Origin: Puniceicoccus vermicola
GTDB lineage: Bacteria > Verrucomicrobiota > Verrucomicrobiia > Opitutales > Puniceicoccaceae
DNA: 57,157 bases
Reading direction: 5' to 3'
Assembly: GCF_014230055.1 (NCBI RefSeq)
Contig: NZ_JACHVA010000141.1
Location: 1-57,157, forward strand
In this document: positions 18,947-30,848 of the stretch, piece by piece
Layout: each line of letters begins with the position of its first letter
Numbering within the stretch: position 1 is the first letter of the stretch
Translations under genes and position numbers: made by a program
Notes under the pieces: generated by a model
What the model saw: the letters and a program-made list of their open reading frames with translations, nothing else
Databases searched by the model: none
Told to the model about the DNA's origin: nothing

Positions 18947-20040
18947 AGAAAACTATCCTTTTCATTATCATTCTCGCTGCCCTGGGGGGAGCCAGTTGGT
19001 ACTTCTGGAACGCTTGGCAAAAATCGCGGAACCAAGATCTCAAAAAAGACCAACCCTCTTTCGAGGTCGTTCGCCGCACCATCGAGCAGAACATTGAGGC
19101 CGCCGGAATCGTCGAGCCCAAGATTTCCATCGAGGTCCGCTCGGAAATCAGCGGCCGCATCGACACCATCCTCGTCGAAGCCGGCGATACCGTGGAGCGC
19201 GGACAGAAACTCATCGAGCTCGACCGCAGCACTCTTCAGAACGAACTCTCCGAGGCCGAACGGAACCTTCAGGCCTATCAGCTCCGAGTCGCACAAGCCG
19301 AGCGCAACTTCAACCGCTTGCGAACCCTCAGTGAACAAGAATTTGCCCGCACCAGCGAACTCGAGGATGCCCAGACCGAGTTCGAACTGTCGAAGCTAGA
19401 CCTCGAGGTTCGCCGCACCCGGGTCGAGACCGCCCGCGACAATCTCGATAAAGCCACCATCCTCGCCCCTCAGTCAGGCGTCATTTCCGCACTCGATGTC
19501 AATGAAGGCCAGGTGATCGTCGGCGCCACTTCAGTCAACCAAGGCACTCTTCTCATGAGAGTGAATGATTTGAGTGAACTCGTAGTCCGATCCTCCATCA
19601 ACGAGGTCGATGTCATGCGCATCGACGAGGATACCACCGTCAAGATCAGCTTCGACTCCATCCCCGACTTGGTCATCGACGGCGAAATCACAGAAATTTC
19701 CCGCTTCGGCAGCGAGGAAAACAGCGTCCGGGTATTTCCGGTCGAAGTCACTTTTCCCGCCGTCGACGAGCGTCTGCGATCCGGGATCACCGCCAATCTG
19801 GTCTTCCCCATCGAAAAGGTTTCCGACGTGCCAGCCGTCCTGATTTCGGCGGTGTTCAAGATTCGAGGGAAACAGACTCTGGTAGTCCTCCAGCCCGACG
19901 GCGACTATGATCTCAGGGAGGTGAAGACCGGGCTCAGCGACACCGAGTATGTGCAGATCATCGACGGGGCCGAACCGGGCGAAAAGGTCTCCCTCACTCG
20001 TCCTCCGGGGATGGAACGCATGACCCGCCCCATCCAATGA
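18943..20040 (+). CDS. macA: MacA-like periplasmic adaptor (HlyD/RND membrane-fusion family)
   Basis: 365 residues. N-terminal membrane helix about 4-22. A split biotinyl-lipoyl domain (EVRSEISGRIDTILVEAGD; later ATILAPQSGVISALDVNEGQ) flanks a coiled-coil hairpin (about 95-165) with many Glu/Arg. Beta-barrel and membrane-proximal domains follow. It links the inner-membrane ABC transporter to the outer-membrane channel. It overlaps the preceding gene by ATGA and the following gene by 4 bp. The four-gene order fits a MacAB-TolC-type exporter; the substrate is unknown. Confidence 0.88.
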   Translation: MKKTILFIIILAALGGASWYFWNAWQKSRNQDLKKDQPSFEVVRRTIEQNIEAAGIVEPKISIEVRSEISGRIDTILVEAGDTVERGQKLIELDRSTLQNELSEAERNLQAYQLRVAQAERNFNRLRTLSEQEFARTSELEDAQTEFELSKLDLEVRRTRVETARDNLDKATILAPQSGVISALDVNEGQVIVGATSVNQGTLLMRVNDLSELVVRSSINEVDVMRIDEDTTVKISFDSIPDLVIDGEITEISRFGSEENSVRVFPVEVTFPAVDERLRSGITANLVFPIEKVSDVPAVLISAVFKIRGKQTLVVLQPDGDYDLREVKTGLSDTEYVQIIDGAEPGEKVSLTRPPGMERMTRPIQ

Positions 20041-20753
20041 TGAGCGGGCCGAATCCCAAACCTCGTGGAGAAACTCTCCTCCGCCTCGAATCCATCCAGA
20101 AGGAGTACGAGCTCGGCGAAACGACCGTGCGTGCCCTCGATGGTGTCGACCTCGAGATTTGCCGCGGCGATTATTCCGCCATTCTCGGTCCCTCCGGCTC
20201 AGGGAAGAGTACGCTTATGCACATCCTCGGGTTCATGGACCAGCCCACTGGCGGCAAGATGTTTATGGGTGATCGCGATGTCAGCCGCATCCATCGAGGT
20301 GAGCAAGCTCAACTACGAGCTACCGAAATCGGATTCGTCTTCCAGTCCTTCAATTTGCTCTCCCGCCTTTCGGTCATTGAGAACGTCCTCCTTCCCGTCG
20401 AATACGCCCGCCGCAAGATGGAGCAGCCCGACAAAACCGCCAAGGAGATGCTCGATCGCGTGGGACTCAGCCACCGCGTGCATCACCGCCCCTCTCAACT
20501 CTCCGGAGGAGAACGCCAGCGGGTCGCCATCGCCCGTGCCATGATCAACCGCCCTCGCATTCTCCTTGCCGACGAGCCAACCGGGAACCTCGACAGCCGC
20601 AATGCCGCCAACATCCTCGACTTGTTTGATCGCCTAGCCGACGAGGGCAATACCCTCGTCCTCGTTACTCACGACGAATCGATCGCCCAGCGGACTCGCC
20701 GAGTCATCCGCGTACTCGATGGGAAAGTCACCGAAGAGGAGGTCGAACGATGA
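20037..20753 (+). CDS. macB: ABC transporter ATP-binding protein, MacB/LolD type
   Basis: 238 residues. Walker [10 protein letters not shown]-loop [16 protein letters not shown], signature [14 protein letters not shown], Walker [13 protein letters not shown] and H-loop LVTHD are all intact. It belongs to the MacB/LolD/FtsE group that works with FtsX-like permeases. In E. coli MacB the ATPase and permease are one chain; here they are two overlapping genes. It energises the exporter by mechanotransmission across the membrane. Confidence 0.93.
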   Translation: MMSGPNPKPRGETLLRLESIQKEYELGETTVRALDGVDLEICRGDYSAILGPSGSGKSTLMHILGFMDQPTGGKMFMGDRDVSRIHRGEQAQLRATEIGFVFQSFNLLSRLSVIENVLLPVEYARRKMEQPDKTAKEMLDRVGLSHRVHHRPSQLSGGERQRVAIARAMINRPRILLADEPTGNLDSRNAANILDLFDRLADEGNTLVLVTHDESIAQRTRRVIRVLDGKVTEEEVER

Positions 20754-21982
20754 TCCTAGTCACCATCGCCAAGCAGGGAATTCGTGAGGTCTGGAGCCAC
20801 AAATTCCGCAGTTTCCTCTCCATGATCGGGATCATTCTCGGGGTGGCCTCCCTCGTCGCCATGATCGGGGTCGTCCAGGGTATGATTAGAAACTTCACCG
20901 TCTTTTTTGAAGAAACGGGAGGGATCGAAAAGGTCACCATTACTTCCAAAGAACCTCCGGAGAGCCAATCCCACATCGCCTTCCTCTCTCCGGGACTCAG
21001 CCTTTCCGATGTCGAAGCCATTCAGGCTTCCGTACCTCTCGCCGAGTACGTCACCCCGCAGGTTGAATTTGGTTGGACCCGGATCGTCCGCGGCAGCCGC
21101 CGCATGGGCAACCGAGTCCAGGGAGTGACTTCCGACATCCAACTCATCGAGAATTACCCGATCGCCCGCGGACGATTTGTCGGAGATCTCGACAATCTTC
21201 ATGCCCGCCCGGTCGCCGTCATCGGTGCCGAAGTCGTTCGCCGCCTCTACGAGCCCGACGAAGATCCCCTCGGATCGCAAATCCGCATCAAGAATCAGCC
21301 CTTCACCGTCATTGGCATCCTCGAGGACTTTGAATTCGACCAGAACGGCCGCAACGCCCTCCGCTGGAAAAACTGGCGAGTCTTCATTCCCTCCCGCACC
21401 GCGGCCCAACGATTCCGCGGCGATGAAACGGTCAGCGAGATCCTCCTCAAAGTCTCCCGCTACGAGGACCTCCGCGATCTCATTCCACAGGTCGAGAATG
21501 TCCTCCTCCAGCGTCATAACGGCATCGAGGATTTTGAAATCCAAACCCGGGAAGAACAGCTCGCAGAATTCGAGAAGCTCGAAAACTCCTTTACCTATTC
21601 TCTCGGCGGCGTCGCTGGCATTTCCCTTCTCGTCGGTGGGATCGGCATCATGAACGTCATGCTCGCCGTCGTCTCCGAACGGATCCGCGAAATCGGCGTC
21701 CGCAAGGCCGTGGGCGCCCGCGCTTCCGACATCTTCTTCCAGTTCCTGGTCGAGTCCACCGTCATCAGCGTCATCGGAGGCATTTTCGGGATCGTCCTCA
21801 GCGTAGGGTTCCTCCAACTCCTCTCTGCCTTCATCCCTGGAGGAGCCAACATCAACCTATTCCCGGGCAACGCAATGATCTTCGGCTTCGCCTTCAGCGC
21901 TGCCGTCGGGGTCTTCTCCGGCCTCTATCCAGCCCTCAAAGCAGCACGGCTCGATCCCATCGAAGCCCTACGCTACGAATAA
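20750..21982 (+). CDS. MacB-type ABC transporter permease (FtsX family)
   Basis: 410 residues. The first membrane helix (about 22-42, RSFLSMIGIILGVASLVAMIG) is followed by a large periplasmic MacB_PCD domain (45-270), then three helices at about 285-310, 335-360 and 370-395. C-terminal PALKAARLDPIEALRYE is the family ending. It starts inside the last codons of the ATPase gene. It works with the preceding channel, adaptor and ATPase as a tripartite exporter for a drug, peptide or lipid-like substrate that cannot be named from sequence. Confidence 0.92.
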   Translation: MILVTIAKQGIREVWSHKFRSFLSMIGIILGVASLVAMIGVVQGMIRNFTVFFEETGGIEKVTITSKEPPESQSHIAFLSPGLSLSDVEAIQASVPLAEYVTPQVEFGWTRIVRGSRRMGNRVQGVTSDIQLIENYPIARGRFVGDLDNLHARPVAVIGAEVVRRLYEPDEDPLGSQIRIKNQPFTVIGILEDFEFDQNGRNALRWKNWRVFIPSRTAAQRFRGDETVSEILLKVSRYEDLRDLIPQVENVLLQRHNGIEDFEIQTREEQLAEFEKLENSFTYSLGGVAGISLLVGGIGIMNVMLAVVSERIREIGVRKAVGARASDIFFQFLVESTVISVIGGIFGIVLSVGFLQLLSAFIPGGANINLFPGNAMIFGFAFSAAVGVFSGLYPALKAARLDPIEALRYE

Positions 21983-22019
21983 CCCGCATCTACAAATTCA
22001 GCCCTGCGCTCCCAGTAAA

Positions 22020-22055
22020 CTATTTTTAACCTGGTTACTTTTAAATTATTGACAT
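22020..22055. promoter_or_regulatory. AT-rich dyad motif, site 1 (ACCTGGT core)
   Basis: TATTTTTAACCTGGTTACTT contains the dyad TAACC-T-GGTTA at 22027-22037 with T-rich left and A-rich right flanks, then TTGACAT at 22050-22056. It lies in the 101-bp gap between two convergent genes, so here it cannot be a simple promoter operator of either. The same motif occurs at 26771, 30721, 38416 and 47531. Confidence 0.55.
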
Positions 22056-22083
22056 AGCACGAAACTGAAAATTTTCGCTAATT

Positions 22084-24438
22084 CTAGAAGAGGAGGCTCG
22101 TAAATCCGAAGTTCACCTGAAAATTCCCTTCACGGGTATCCCCCTGGCGGAAAATCATTTTGGCTTCGAGCAACCAGGCATTTCCCAGCCGATGTCGCCA
22201 TCCATAAGCCTGCTTGGTGATCGTCTGCCGCTGACCGCTGTATCGCATTTCGAAAAGGAGCCAATTATTGCGATTCACGGCGACCTCAGCATCCCAGAGA
22301 AGTTCGTTCACCTCGTGCTGCAACGATTGAAAATACCACGTGCTCTCCCAGCGGTCGCCATCCCGAAGGCTGAGCCCGGGAACGAACTCAATGAGAGTCA
22401 CCCTCTCCGTTTCCACTCTCGTGAAAAGTTCGAGCCCCAACCACGGAGCCGGATCGGCTGCGAAGGCAAACATAGTGTTGTCGGGCAGACTCTCCGCCCC
22501 CGCCCGGCTCTCTATAAAATCCTGATAGATCGCAAAGGTTCCCAAATCGCGAAGAAGAGAGGGATTCTCAAAATCACCGGCCAAAAACCGGTTTTCCCAG
22601 CCAATTCGCAATACTTGCTCCGCCCCGTTATCGGACCGATACACCAGATTGGAAAATCCAAGAGGATCCACTCCACTCGTGTAGACATCGGGATAAATAT
22701 TGGGAATGTCCGGCTCTCCCATTCCAGATTGCGGCATCCAACGGTAGCCCATCATCGGTCGGGTCTGGTGAACCAGGCCATTGATGTTCCAGATTTCACT
22801 CTTCACCGGCCACTCCCGGTAAAAATCGGTCCCGAGATCAAAACCAAGCTCGAAGAGCGTCGAGCTGCCATCATCCCCCGATTTCTGAACATTCTGATAA
22901 ACCCGCTCCCGGACTCCCCCGACCGGAGTTATCGTGAGCCAACTTGCGGTCGGTAGCGTGTAACTCAAGCGGTAGGCAGCCTCCCCTCGGCTCGCCGAAG
23001 CTTGATCCGCTCCAGTATAATCCTCCCGTTCCAATTGGGAGAAATTGACCCAACCTTCATGAACGATTGGGGTATCTCCCAGAAACGCAGGATTCAAATC
23101 CAAGGTGACCGACGGCGTCGCCTCAAGCGATTCGCTCATGTCGAGCGTCCGGAATCGACCCAAAGCCGAGAAACTAAATGGTCCCAGTGGCACCAACACT
23201 TCCGAAAAGGATTCGGGAGCAAAGTAACGGTTTTCAAGACCGGGTCGAAAATCCCGCAAGACCTCAGTGTCTGAGCGAAACTCAAACTGGTTGACGAAAC
23301 TCCAACCCTTCCGCTGATTCGCCATCCCTTGTGCCAAAACGTAACCACGGGAACGCTCGATCGGATTCCCAAAACGATCCACCCCTCGTAAAGAAGAACT
23401 GCCTTGGTCGTAGATGTAGCCCCCCAGGACTGATCCATCCGTATAATATTCGCCCGACTCTGACTCCTCGCTCCAATTGAAATTCGGCGAGAGCAACCAT
23501 CCACGTCGCCCAAAGTACGAAACCGAAGGGCTCAAACGAAGAAAATCGGTCGCTTTGAAGGACAACCCAAATTCACCGTAGGTCCCCAACGTATCGCTAA
23601 AGCCGCCTCCGAGATCAAAAGAGATCCCCAAGTCCCAATCACGCATCCAAGCCTTGGGCAAATAGAGAATCGGAACCGGGCCGACTCCGATCGTGACCCC
23701 GTAGAGGGTAATATATTGCTCTCCACTTCGATGCCGAATCCGATCCGCATAAACCCTTGGACCCCAATCATTCGGATCCGAAAGAAAAACACCGGCGTGG
23801 GTTAAATTCGTTTCATCCTGATCGGCCTCAACCTTTTCAGCATCAACCAGAAAACTGCCACTTCCCGCCCGAATATTCTGCCCCTCCAAGGTCCCCTCAC
23901 CGCGGGTTTCACCAGCGGCCACATTCAGCGAGGTCGCGTTCATTCGTCCATAGGGAAAGCGCACCGAAACCCCATCCTGAGCAGAGACGGAGCGACTTTC
24001 CATCCCCAGGACCGCGGAGTTTGCACTCATGATGAAAGGGATCTCCGTATAAGACTGAGGCCACCAGACCTCGAAAAAATCACCGCTCCGGCGTTTCGGG
24101 GTTCGATCAAAATCATTGCCAGTGTTATCCAGCTGAACCCCTCCGTTCGCTCGAATAATTCCGTTCTCCCGGTCCCACGAAATCGTCCCAGCGTTCATCC
24201 GATAAGGGCCGTAGTCTGCCTCAACCGGACCGGCCGCCGTAATCGTGTTGGACTCAAAATCGTAATCCAAATTACCGGACGAAAGAATCTCCAGCGGACT
24301 TTCCGGCATCGAGACTCCATCCTCCGCCCCCAAAGATCCGGTGCTTCCGAGCAAACTGAAGAAAAATGAGGTCCACAAAGCACGACCTACTCGAGAAGTA
24401 CGCCGAATCGCTGGGGATTGTGTTGAAGTGCGGATCAT
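22084..24438 (-). CDS. lptD: LPS-assembly protein LptD-like (OstA) outer-membrane protein
   Basis: 784 residues from the ATG at 24438. The frame is open for 27 more codons, but those run into the glgB leader, and the chosen start gives a signal sequence (an Arg-rich N-region, then ALWTSFFFSLLGSTGSLGA). The N-terminal OstA beta-jellyroll is seen in SGNLDYDFESNTITAAG and the following GPYRMNAGTISWDRENGIIRANGG. The PILYLPKAWM segment and the long C-terminal beta-barrel ending NFQVNFGFTSLLF (terminal aromatic) fit LptD, which inserts lipopolysaccharide in the outer leaflet. No partner lptE is visible nearby. Divergent from glgB with a 58-bp gap. Confidence 0.82.
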   Translation of the reverse strand: MIRTSTQSPAIRRTSRVGRALWTSFFFSLLGSTGSLGAEDGVSMPESPLEILSSGNLDYDFESNTITAAGPVEADYGPYRMNAGTISWDRENGIIRANGGVQLDNTGNDFDRTPKRRSGDFFEVWWPQSYTEIPFIMSANSAVLGMESRSVSAQDGVSVRFPYGRMNATSLNVAAGETRGEGTLEGQNIRAGSGSFLVDAEKVEADQDETNLTHAGVFLSDPNDWGPRVYADRIRHRSGEQYITLYGVTIGVGPVPILYLPKAWMRDWDLGISFDLGGGFSDTLGTYGEFGLSFKATDFLRLSPSVSYFGRRGWLLSPNFNWSEESESGEYYTDGSVLGGYIYDQGSSSLRGVDRFGNPIERSRGYVLAQGMANQRKGWSFVNQFEFRSDTEVLRDFRPGLENRYFAPESFSEVLVPLGPFSFSALGRFRTLDMSESLEATPSVTLDLNPAFLGDTPIVHEGWVNFSQLEREDYTGADQASASRGEAAYRLSYTLPTASWLTITPVGGVRERVYQNVQKSGDDGSSTLFELGFDLGTDFYREWPVKSEIWNINGLVHQTRPMMGYRWMPQSGMGEPDIPNIYPDVYTSGVDPLGFSNLVYRSDNGAEQVLRIGWENRFLAGDFENPSLLRDLGTFAIYQDFIESRAGAESLPDNTMFAFAADPAPWLGLELFTRVETERVTLIEFVPGLSLRDGDRWESTWYFQSLQHEVNELLWDAEVAVNRNNWLLFEMRYSGQRQTITKQAYGWRHRLGNAWLLEAKMIFRQGDTREGNFQVNFGFTSLLF

Positions 24439-24496
24439 TCCGTGTGAACATTGCACCAACCAGACGCGAAAGCTCCAACCCAAAAAGACACAGACT

Positions 24497-26716
<2,220 letters not shown>

Positions 26717-26770
26717 ACCGGAGCCGAGATATCCTCTACATTTTAGGGCCAAAATCCTTTTGCCAGTGTT

Positions 26771-26800
26771 AATTATTTTACCTGGTTAAATCTGTTTGAC
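26771..26800 (+). promoter_or_regulatory. AT-rich dyad motif, site 2, upstream of a long RAYT
   Basis: AATTATTTTACCTGGTTAAA (dyad ATTT-ACC-T-GGT-AAAT) is followed by TTTGAC at 26795-26800. The dyad-to-TTGAC spacing is the same as at site 5 before the other long RAYT. The ATG of the RAYT is 30 bp after TTGAC, so TTGAC may be a -35 box with the dyad as an upstream operator. Confidence 0.55.
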
Positions 26801-26829
26801 GTTTCTGGTTTAAATTGGGAATCTAACCC

Positions 26830-27789
26830 ATGCGCAGAAAAAGATTAAAAATCCAAAAAAAAACCTCATACTACCACCTCATGAGCCGTACCGTTAATGG
26901 AGAGGACATGTTTGGAAATCGGGAGAGGGAGATTTTGAGGAAAATGATCTGGCAGGTTTCTGAGTTTTCTGGGGTCAGGATCATCACTTATGCGGTCATG
27001 AAGAACCACTTTCACCTACTGGTCGAGGTTCCCTCCGATGTGCGGGTTTCGGATGATGAGATTGTTCGCCGCTACCGTCGGCTCTACCCCGCTCCAACTC
27101 CTTGGCAGCCCATGCGAGCAGAGATTTTGGAGGAACATCTTCATCAAAACACCCTGGAAGGGATCGCTCTGCGAAAGGCCCTTACAGGGAGGATGCATGA
27201 CATTTCCTGGCTGATGAAAACTCTCAAACAGCGTTTTTCCCTCTGGTTTAATAAGTCCCGGGATCGTTTTGGTCCGGTGTGGTCAGAGCGATTTAAGAGT
27301 GTTCTCGTTGAAGGCGATCGGTGGGCACTGAAAACTGTAGCTGCCTATATCGATCTCAACGCCGTACGGGCGGGTCTCGTTGAGGATCCGAAAGACTATC
27401 GATTTTGCGGCTATGGGGAAGCGGTTGGAGGCGGGAGATTGGCTCGCTCCGGGCTTTCTCTGGTCGATAAGGATCTGGCTGGTTATCGCCAAACCCTCTA
27501 TGGGGCCGGATCTGGTGAAAAATCGGAAAAGCATTCAATCACCCGAGAAGAAGCCGTCCGCGTGCTGACCAAAGAAAAGGGGAAATTGCCTCTCTCCGTC
27601 GTTCTGCGATGCCGCGTTCGCTACTTTACCGATGGGAAAATCCTCGGCTCTCCCGAGTTTGTTGAGGCGAGGAGCCAATCCGATCCTGAGGGGAACAAGG
27701 TCTTGCCTCGAAGACCCTACCCAATGAAGGGAGCCGACTGGGGAAATCTCTCTGTCGGAAATGGCTTAAGAAAAAAGCTATTCAGCTAA
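26830..27789 (+). CDS. Transposase IS200-like / RAYT, long form, copy 1
   Basis: 319 residues. N-terminal Y1 transposase domain with HUH motif H60-F61-H62 in MKNHFHLLVE, a conserved MKTLKQRFSLWFN helix, GPVWSERFKS, and presumed nucleophile Y174 in AAYIDLNAVRAGLV. The C-terminal third (about 200-319) is an extension lacking in the short RAYT; I recognise no named domain in it. The gene at 47590 encodes a paralogue of the same length with very high similarity. All motifs are intact. It lies between glgB and the 3' end of cinA and has no REPIN of the 112-bp type beside it; the preceding ACCTGGT dyad may be its recognition or control element (inference). Confidence 0.88.
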   Translation: MRRKRLKIQKKTSYYHLMSRTVNGEDMFGNREREILRKMIWQVSEFSGVRIITYAVMKNHFHLLVEVPSDVRVSDDEIVRRYRRLYPAPTPWQPMRAEILEEHLHQNTLEGIALRKALTGRMHDISWLMKTLKQRFSLWFNKSRDRFGPVWSERFKSVLVEGDRWALKTVAAYIDLNAVRAGLVEDPKDYRFCGYGEAVGGGRLARSGLSLVDKDLAGYRQTLYGAGSGEKSEKHSITREEAVRVLTKEKGKLPLSVVLRCRVRYFTDGKILGSPEFVEARSQSDPEGNKVLPRRPYPMKGADWGNLSVGNGLRKKLFS

Positions 27790-27811
27790 GATGAAAGCAA
27801 GCGCCCTCTCC

Positions 27812-29095
27812 TCATTCCTCACAAGGACAGGCAAGGAAATCATGGAGCTTGTAGCGATTGAGCGTGCGGCGGGCCCAGTCCAACGTCTCGTTGACCGCCC
27901 TTTCTTTCACAGCGACCCGATCTCCCGGAAGAACTAGCCTCTTCGACCAAACTCCGGAGGGAGAAAAGTGGGCGGCGTAAACCGTTCCTACCGGATTCTC
28001 GGCGGTTCCTCCATCCGGTCCGGCAAATCCGGTGACAGCCAATGCATAGTCCGAACCCAAGCGCTCGGCAGCCCCGGTTGCCATGGCTACTGCTGTCTCG
28101 GCACTCACCGCTCCGTGCTGCTGGAGAATCGGTTCTGGAACATCCAACATTTGCACCTTCGTCGCATTGGTGTAGGCGACCACTCCACCGGCAAATACTT
28201 TGGAAGCTCCCGGGATATCGGTGAAGGAGCTCGCGAGAAGCCCGCCAGTACAAGATTCGGCGACTGAAAGCGATCTCTCCCAACAGCGAAGCTGCAGGAT
28301 CAATATCTTCGCCAACGAATCATCCCCGAATCCGAAAAAGTTCTCTCCGAGCATCAAACGGCATTCTTCGCCCACCTGATTGACAGCCGCCGTACCCGTA
28401 TCTGGGCCGGAGGGCGATAGACGGACATCCACGATCCCCGCATGCGCACAAAATGCGAACTGCACATGAGGACGGCTCTCCATGATCGACGCTAAACGAG
28501 TCTCCACCGCCGACTCCCCTAGACCCGCGGTCCTCAACTGGAGCCATGAGGAGCAGTCACACAAGCAACCTTTGGACTCCAGCTCTGGAAGAACTTTTTC
28601 TTCCAACATCGGTCGCAGCTCCGACCGCGGTCCTGGCAAGAGGTAGACAAAACTCTCCTCTCGGTGAATCTTGAGCCCCGGCGCGGTACCCCAGCGGTTT
28701 TCAATGATCTCCGCCTCGGGTGGGCGCAGGCATTGCCGCAGGTTGTTTTCGGACATGCTCCGACCTAGAGACTGAAATTTTTCGCGGATGACTTTCTCCA
28801 CCGAAGAATCATGGACCAGCTTGGATCCTAGAACCTTGGCCATTGCTTCCTTGGTCAAGTCATCTGCTGTCGGCCCCAGCCCCCCGGTTACGAAAACGAT
28901 ATCAGCGAGCTTCATCGACGCAGCGATCGACTCCGCAATCTCGTCAACGTCGTCCCTGACCACATGAGCATGAACCAAATCCCCGCCTCGTCTCGAGACG
29001 AGTTGCCCGATGTATCCTAGGTGAGAATTTTCGCGGATCCCGAGCAAAAGCTCATCGCCCACGTTGACTACTGCTACTGAAAATTTATGGCTCAT
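27812..29095 (-). CDS. cinA: CinA family nicotinamide mononucleotide deamidase-related protein
   Basis: 427 residues. The N-terminal MoCF-biosynthesis (COG1058) domain covers about 5-170 (VGDELLLG, VFVTGGLGPTADDLT). The C-terminal CinA/PncC domain covers about 275-420 (VAESCTGGLLAS, GGVVAYTNATKVQML, VTGFAGPDGG...PVGTVYAA). The full-length protein combines ADP-ribose pyrophosphatase and NMN deamidase functions in pyridine-nucleotide salvage; the name comes from competence induction in pneumococcus. Its start is only 8 bp from the putative uvrC start on the other strand, so promoters must overlap the coding ends. Confidence 0.93.
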   Translation of the reverse strand: MSHKFSVAVVNVGDELLLGIRENSHLGYIGQLVSRRGGDLVHAHVVRDDVDEIAESIAASMKLADIVFVTGGLGPTADDLTKEAMAKVLGSKLVHDSSVEKVIREKFQSLGRSMSENNLRQCLRPPEAEIIENRWGTAPGLKIHREESFVYLLPGPRSELRPMLEEKVLPELESKGCLCDCSSWLQLRTAGLGESAVETRLASIMESRPHVQFAFCAHAGIVDVRLSPSGPDTGTAAVNQVGEECRLMLGENFFGFGDDSLAKILILQLRCWERSLSVAESCTGGLLASSFTDIPGASKVFAGGVVAYTNATKVQMLDVPEPILQQHGAVSAETAVAMATGAAERLGSDYALAVTGFAGPDGGTAENPVGTVYAAHFSPSGVWSKRLVLPGDRVAVKERAVNETLDWARRTLNRYKLHDFLACPCEE

Positions 29096-29103
29096 GGAAT
29101 TAA

Positions 29104-30666
29104 TTGCAGCGGGTTTCCCCGTCGTTTGACAAAATAGGAAGCTACAGAGATCCTGAAAAATTGCGAACTCGAGAGACAGGTAAAATCAAGGAAATTCTTC
29201 GTCAATTGCCTCACACACCAGGTGTATACCTGATGAAGGACCGCCTTGGCGAGGTGATCTATGTAGGAAAGGCGAAAGACCTGAAGAAACGCGTGTCTTC
29301 CTATTTCCAGCCAGGACGCTTCCGTCAAATCGACCAACCGAAGATCCGGACCATGGTCACTCTGGTTCACGATCTGGAAACCATCGAGGTGCGCTCGGAG
29401 GCGGAGGCCATTCTTCTCGAAGGTCGGCTGATCAAGGAATATCGCCCTCGTTACAATACCGATTTCACTGACGATAAGCGCTTCCTCCTCATCCGCGTCG
29501 ACGTTTTCAACGATGTTCCCAAATTCCGGCTCTCCCGGAACCGAACACAAGATGGCTCCATCTACTTCGGCCCCTTTGCCCACGCCGGCCCCCTCCGTCG
29601 AACCCTCTCGCAGATGCGCCAAAAATTTGGCATCATCCTCGCGGACGCCTCTCCCAAAAACCTCCCCGATGGACGGATCCGACTATATGACGACGCACGC
29701 TCCGAAATCTACGGTCACCCCAACGAGCTCACTGTTGAGGAATACCAAGAGAGAGTCCAAGAGGCCTGCACCTTCCTCGACGGGAAAAGCCGCGAGTGGC
29801 TCAAAGACCTGGAAACGGAAATGCGGGAAAAAGCCGCCGAACATCGTTTTGAGGAAGCTGCGGCTCTCCGCGACACCCTCCTGGCCCTTCGCAAAACCAT
29901 TCAACAAACCCGGAAATTCACTCGATCCCTTCCTGAACACAACCTTTCCAAAGACGGGGCCGCACGCCTCACCGAAGCCCTCAATCTGGACGAGCCCCCT
30001 ACGTCCATAGAGTGTTTTGACATCAGCCACATCTCTGGGAGTTTCACTGTAGCCTCCATGGTTCGGTTTGTTGATGGTCGCCCCGAAAAGAAGAACTACC
30101 GGCGTTTCAAGATTCGCTCTTTCGACGGGAACGATGACTTCCGCTCCATGGAAGAGGTCGTAGGTCGCCGCTACCGACGGATGGCCGAGCAAGGCCAGAA
30201 ATTTCCAGATCTCGTCGTCATCGATGGAGGTAAAGGCCAGGTAACGGCAGCACTCCGGGCCTTCCTCATCCTCGACCTCGAACCCCCTCCTCTCATCGGC
30301 TTGGCGAAAAGGGAAGAGACCATCATATTCGCCAGCGAGCGGGCACCCCTACGCCTCCCCCTCCACGATCCCGGCATCCGGCTGCTCCAGCGAATCCGCG
30401 ACGAAGCGCACCGCTTCGCGAATGGCTTCAATGCCGAGCTCCGATCGAAAAAAATCCGCGAATCCGTTCTCGATGACATTCCCGGCCTCGGACCGAAGCG
30501 AAGAGAAACGCTCATCCAAGCCTTCGGATCAATCCATCAAATCCGCAGCGCCACCCTCGAAGAGCTCTCAAATGTCAGCGGAATCGGCCCCAACTTCGCC
30601 CGTCAGATCTACGATCATCTTCAGCGCGCCCAAGGCGGGCCGGCGGGGAACTCCCCCACTCCTTAA
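29104..30666 (+). CDS. uvrC: Excinuclease ABC subunit C
   Basis: Up to 520 residues. GIY-YIG nuclease domain (PGVYLMKD, VIYVGKAKDLKKRV), UVR motif that binds UvrB (AAEHRFEEAAALRDTLLALRK), RNase H-like second nuclease (ECFDISHISG, FPDLVVIDGGKGQV) and C-terminal double helix-hairpin-helix (DDIPGLGPKRRETLI; NVSGIGPNFA). It makes both incisions in nucleotide-excision repair. It is shorter than the 610-residue E. coli form, with a compact middle. The start is uncertain: no ATG lies before the conserved domain, so TTG at 29104 or TTG at 29161 must serve. It diverges from cinA. Confidence 0.94.
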   Translation: MQRVSPSFDKIGSYRDPEKLRTRETGKIKEILRQLPHTPGVYLMKDRLGEVIYVGKAKDLKKRVSSYFQPGRFRQIDQPKIRTMVTLVHDLETIEVRSEAEAILLEGRLIKEYRPRYNTDFTDDKRFLLIRVDVFNDVPKFRLSRNRTQDGSIYFGPFAHAGPLRRTLSQMRQKFGIILADASPKNLPDGRIRLYDDARSEIYGHPNELTVEEYQERVQEACTFLDGKSREWLKDLETEMREKAAEHRFEEAAALRDTLLALRKTIQQTRKFTRSLPEHNLSKDGAARLTEALNLDEPPTSIECFDISHISGSFTVASMVRFVDGRPEKKNYRRFKIRSFDGNDDFRSMEEVVGRRYRRMAEQGQKFPDLVVIDGGKGQVTAALRAFLILDLEPPPLIGLAKREETIIFASERAPLRLPLHDPGIRLLQRIRDEAHRFANGFNAELRSKKIRESVLDDIPGLGPKRRETLIQAFGSIHQIRSATLEELSNVSGIGPNFARQIYDHLQRAQGGPAGNSPTP

Positions 30667-30718
30667 ACCTTCCTCCCTCCGGATGCTAACTCATTCCACA
30701 TAGCGAAGTCCGGTCAAC

Positions 30719-30744
30719 TTATTTTTAACCTGGTTAATTTTATC
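30719..30744. promoter_or_regulatory. AT-rich dyad motif, site 3
   Basis: TTATTTTTAACCTGGTTAAT holds the perfect 13-bp dyad TTAACC-T-GGTTAA at 30725-30737. It lies 53 bp after the uvrC stop and about 110 bp before the manC start. An AGGTCAAG downstream is TTGACC on the other strand. Confidence 0.55.
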
Positions 30745-30848
30745 AGGTCAAGTATCGGCGTCGATGAGAACATTCGCCCTCGTCGATTTCTCGGCAAAAA
30801 GAGCGAAAAATGATTCCACTCTCGAGGCACCCCCGTAGACTTTGGCCA

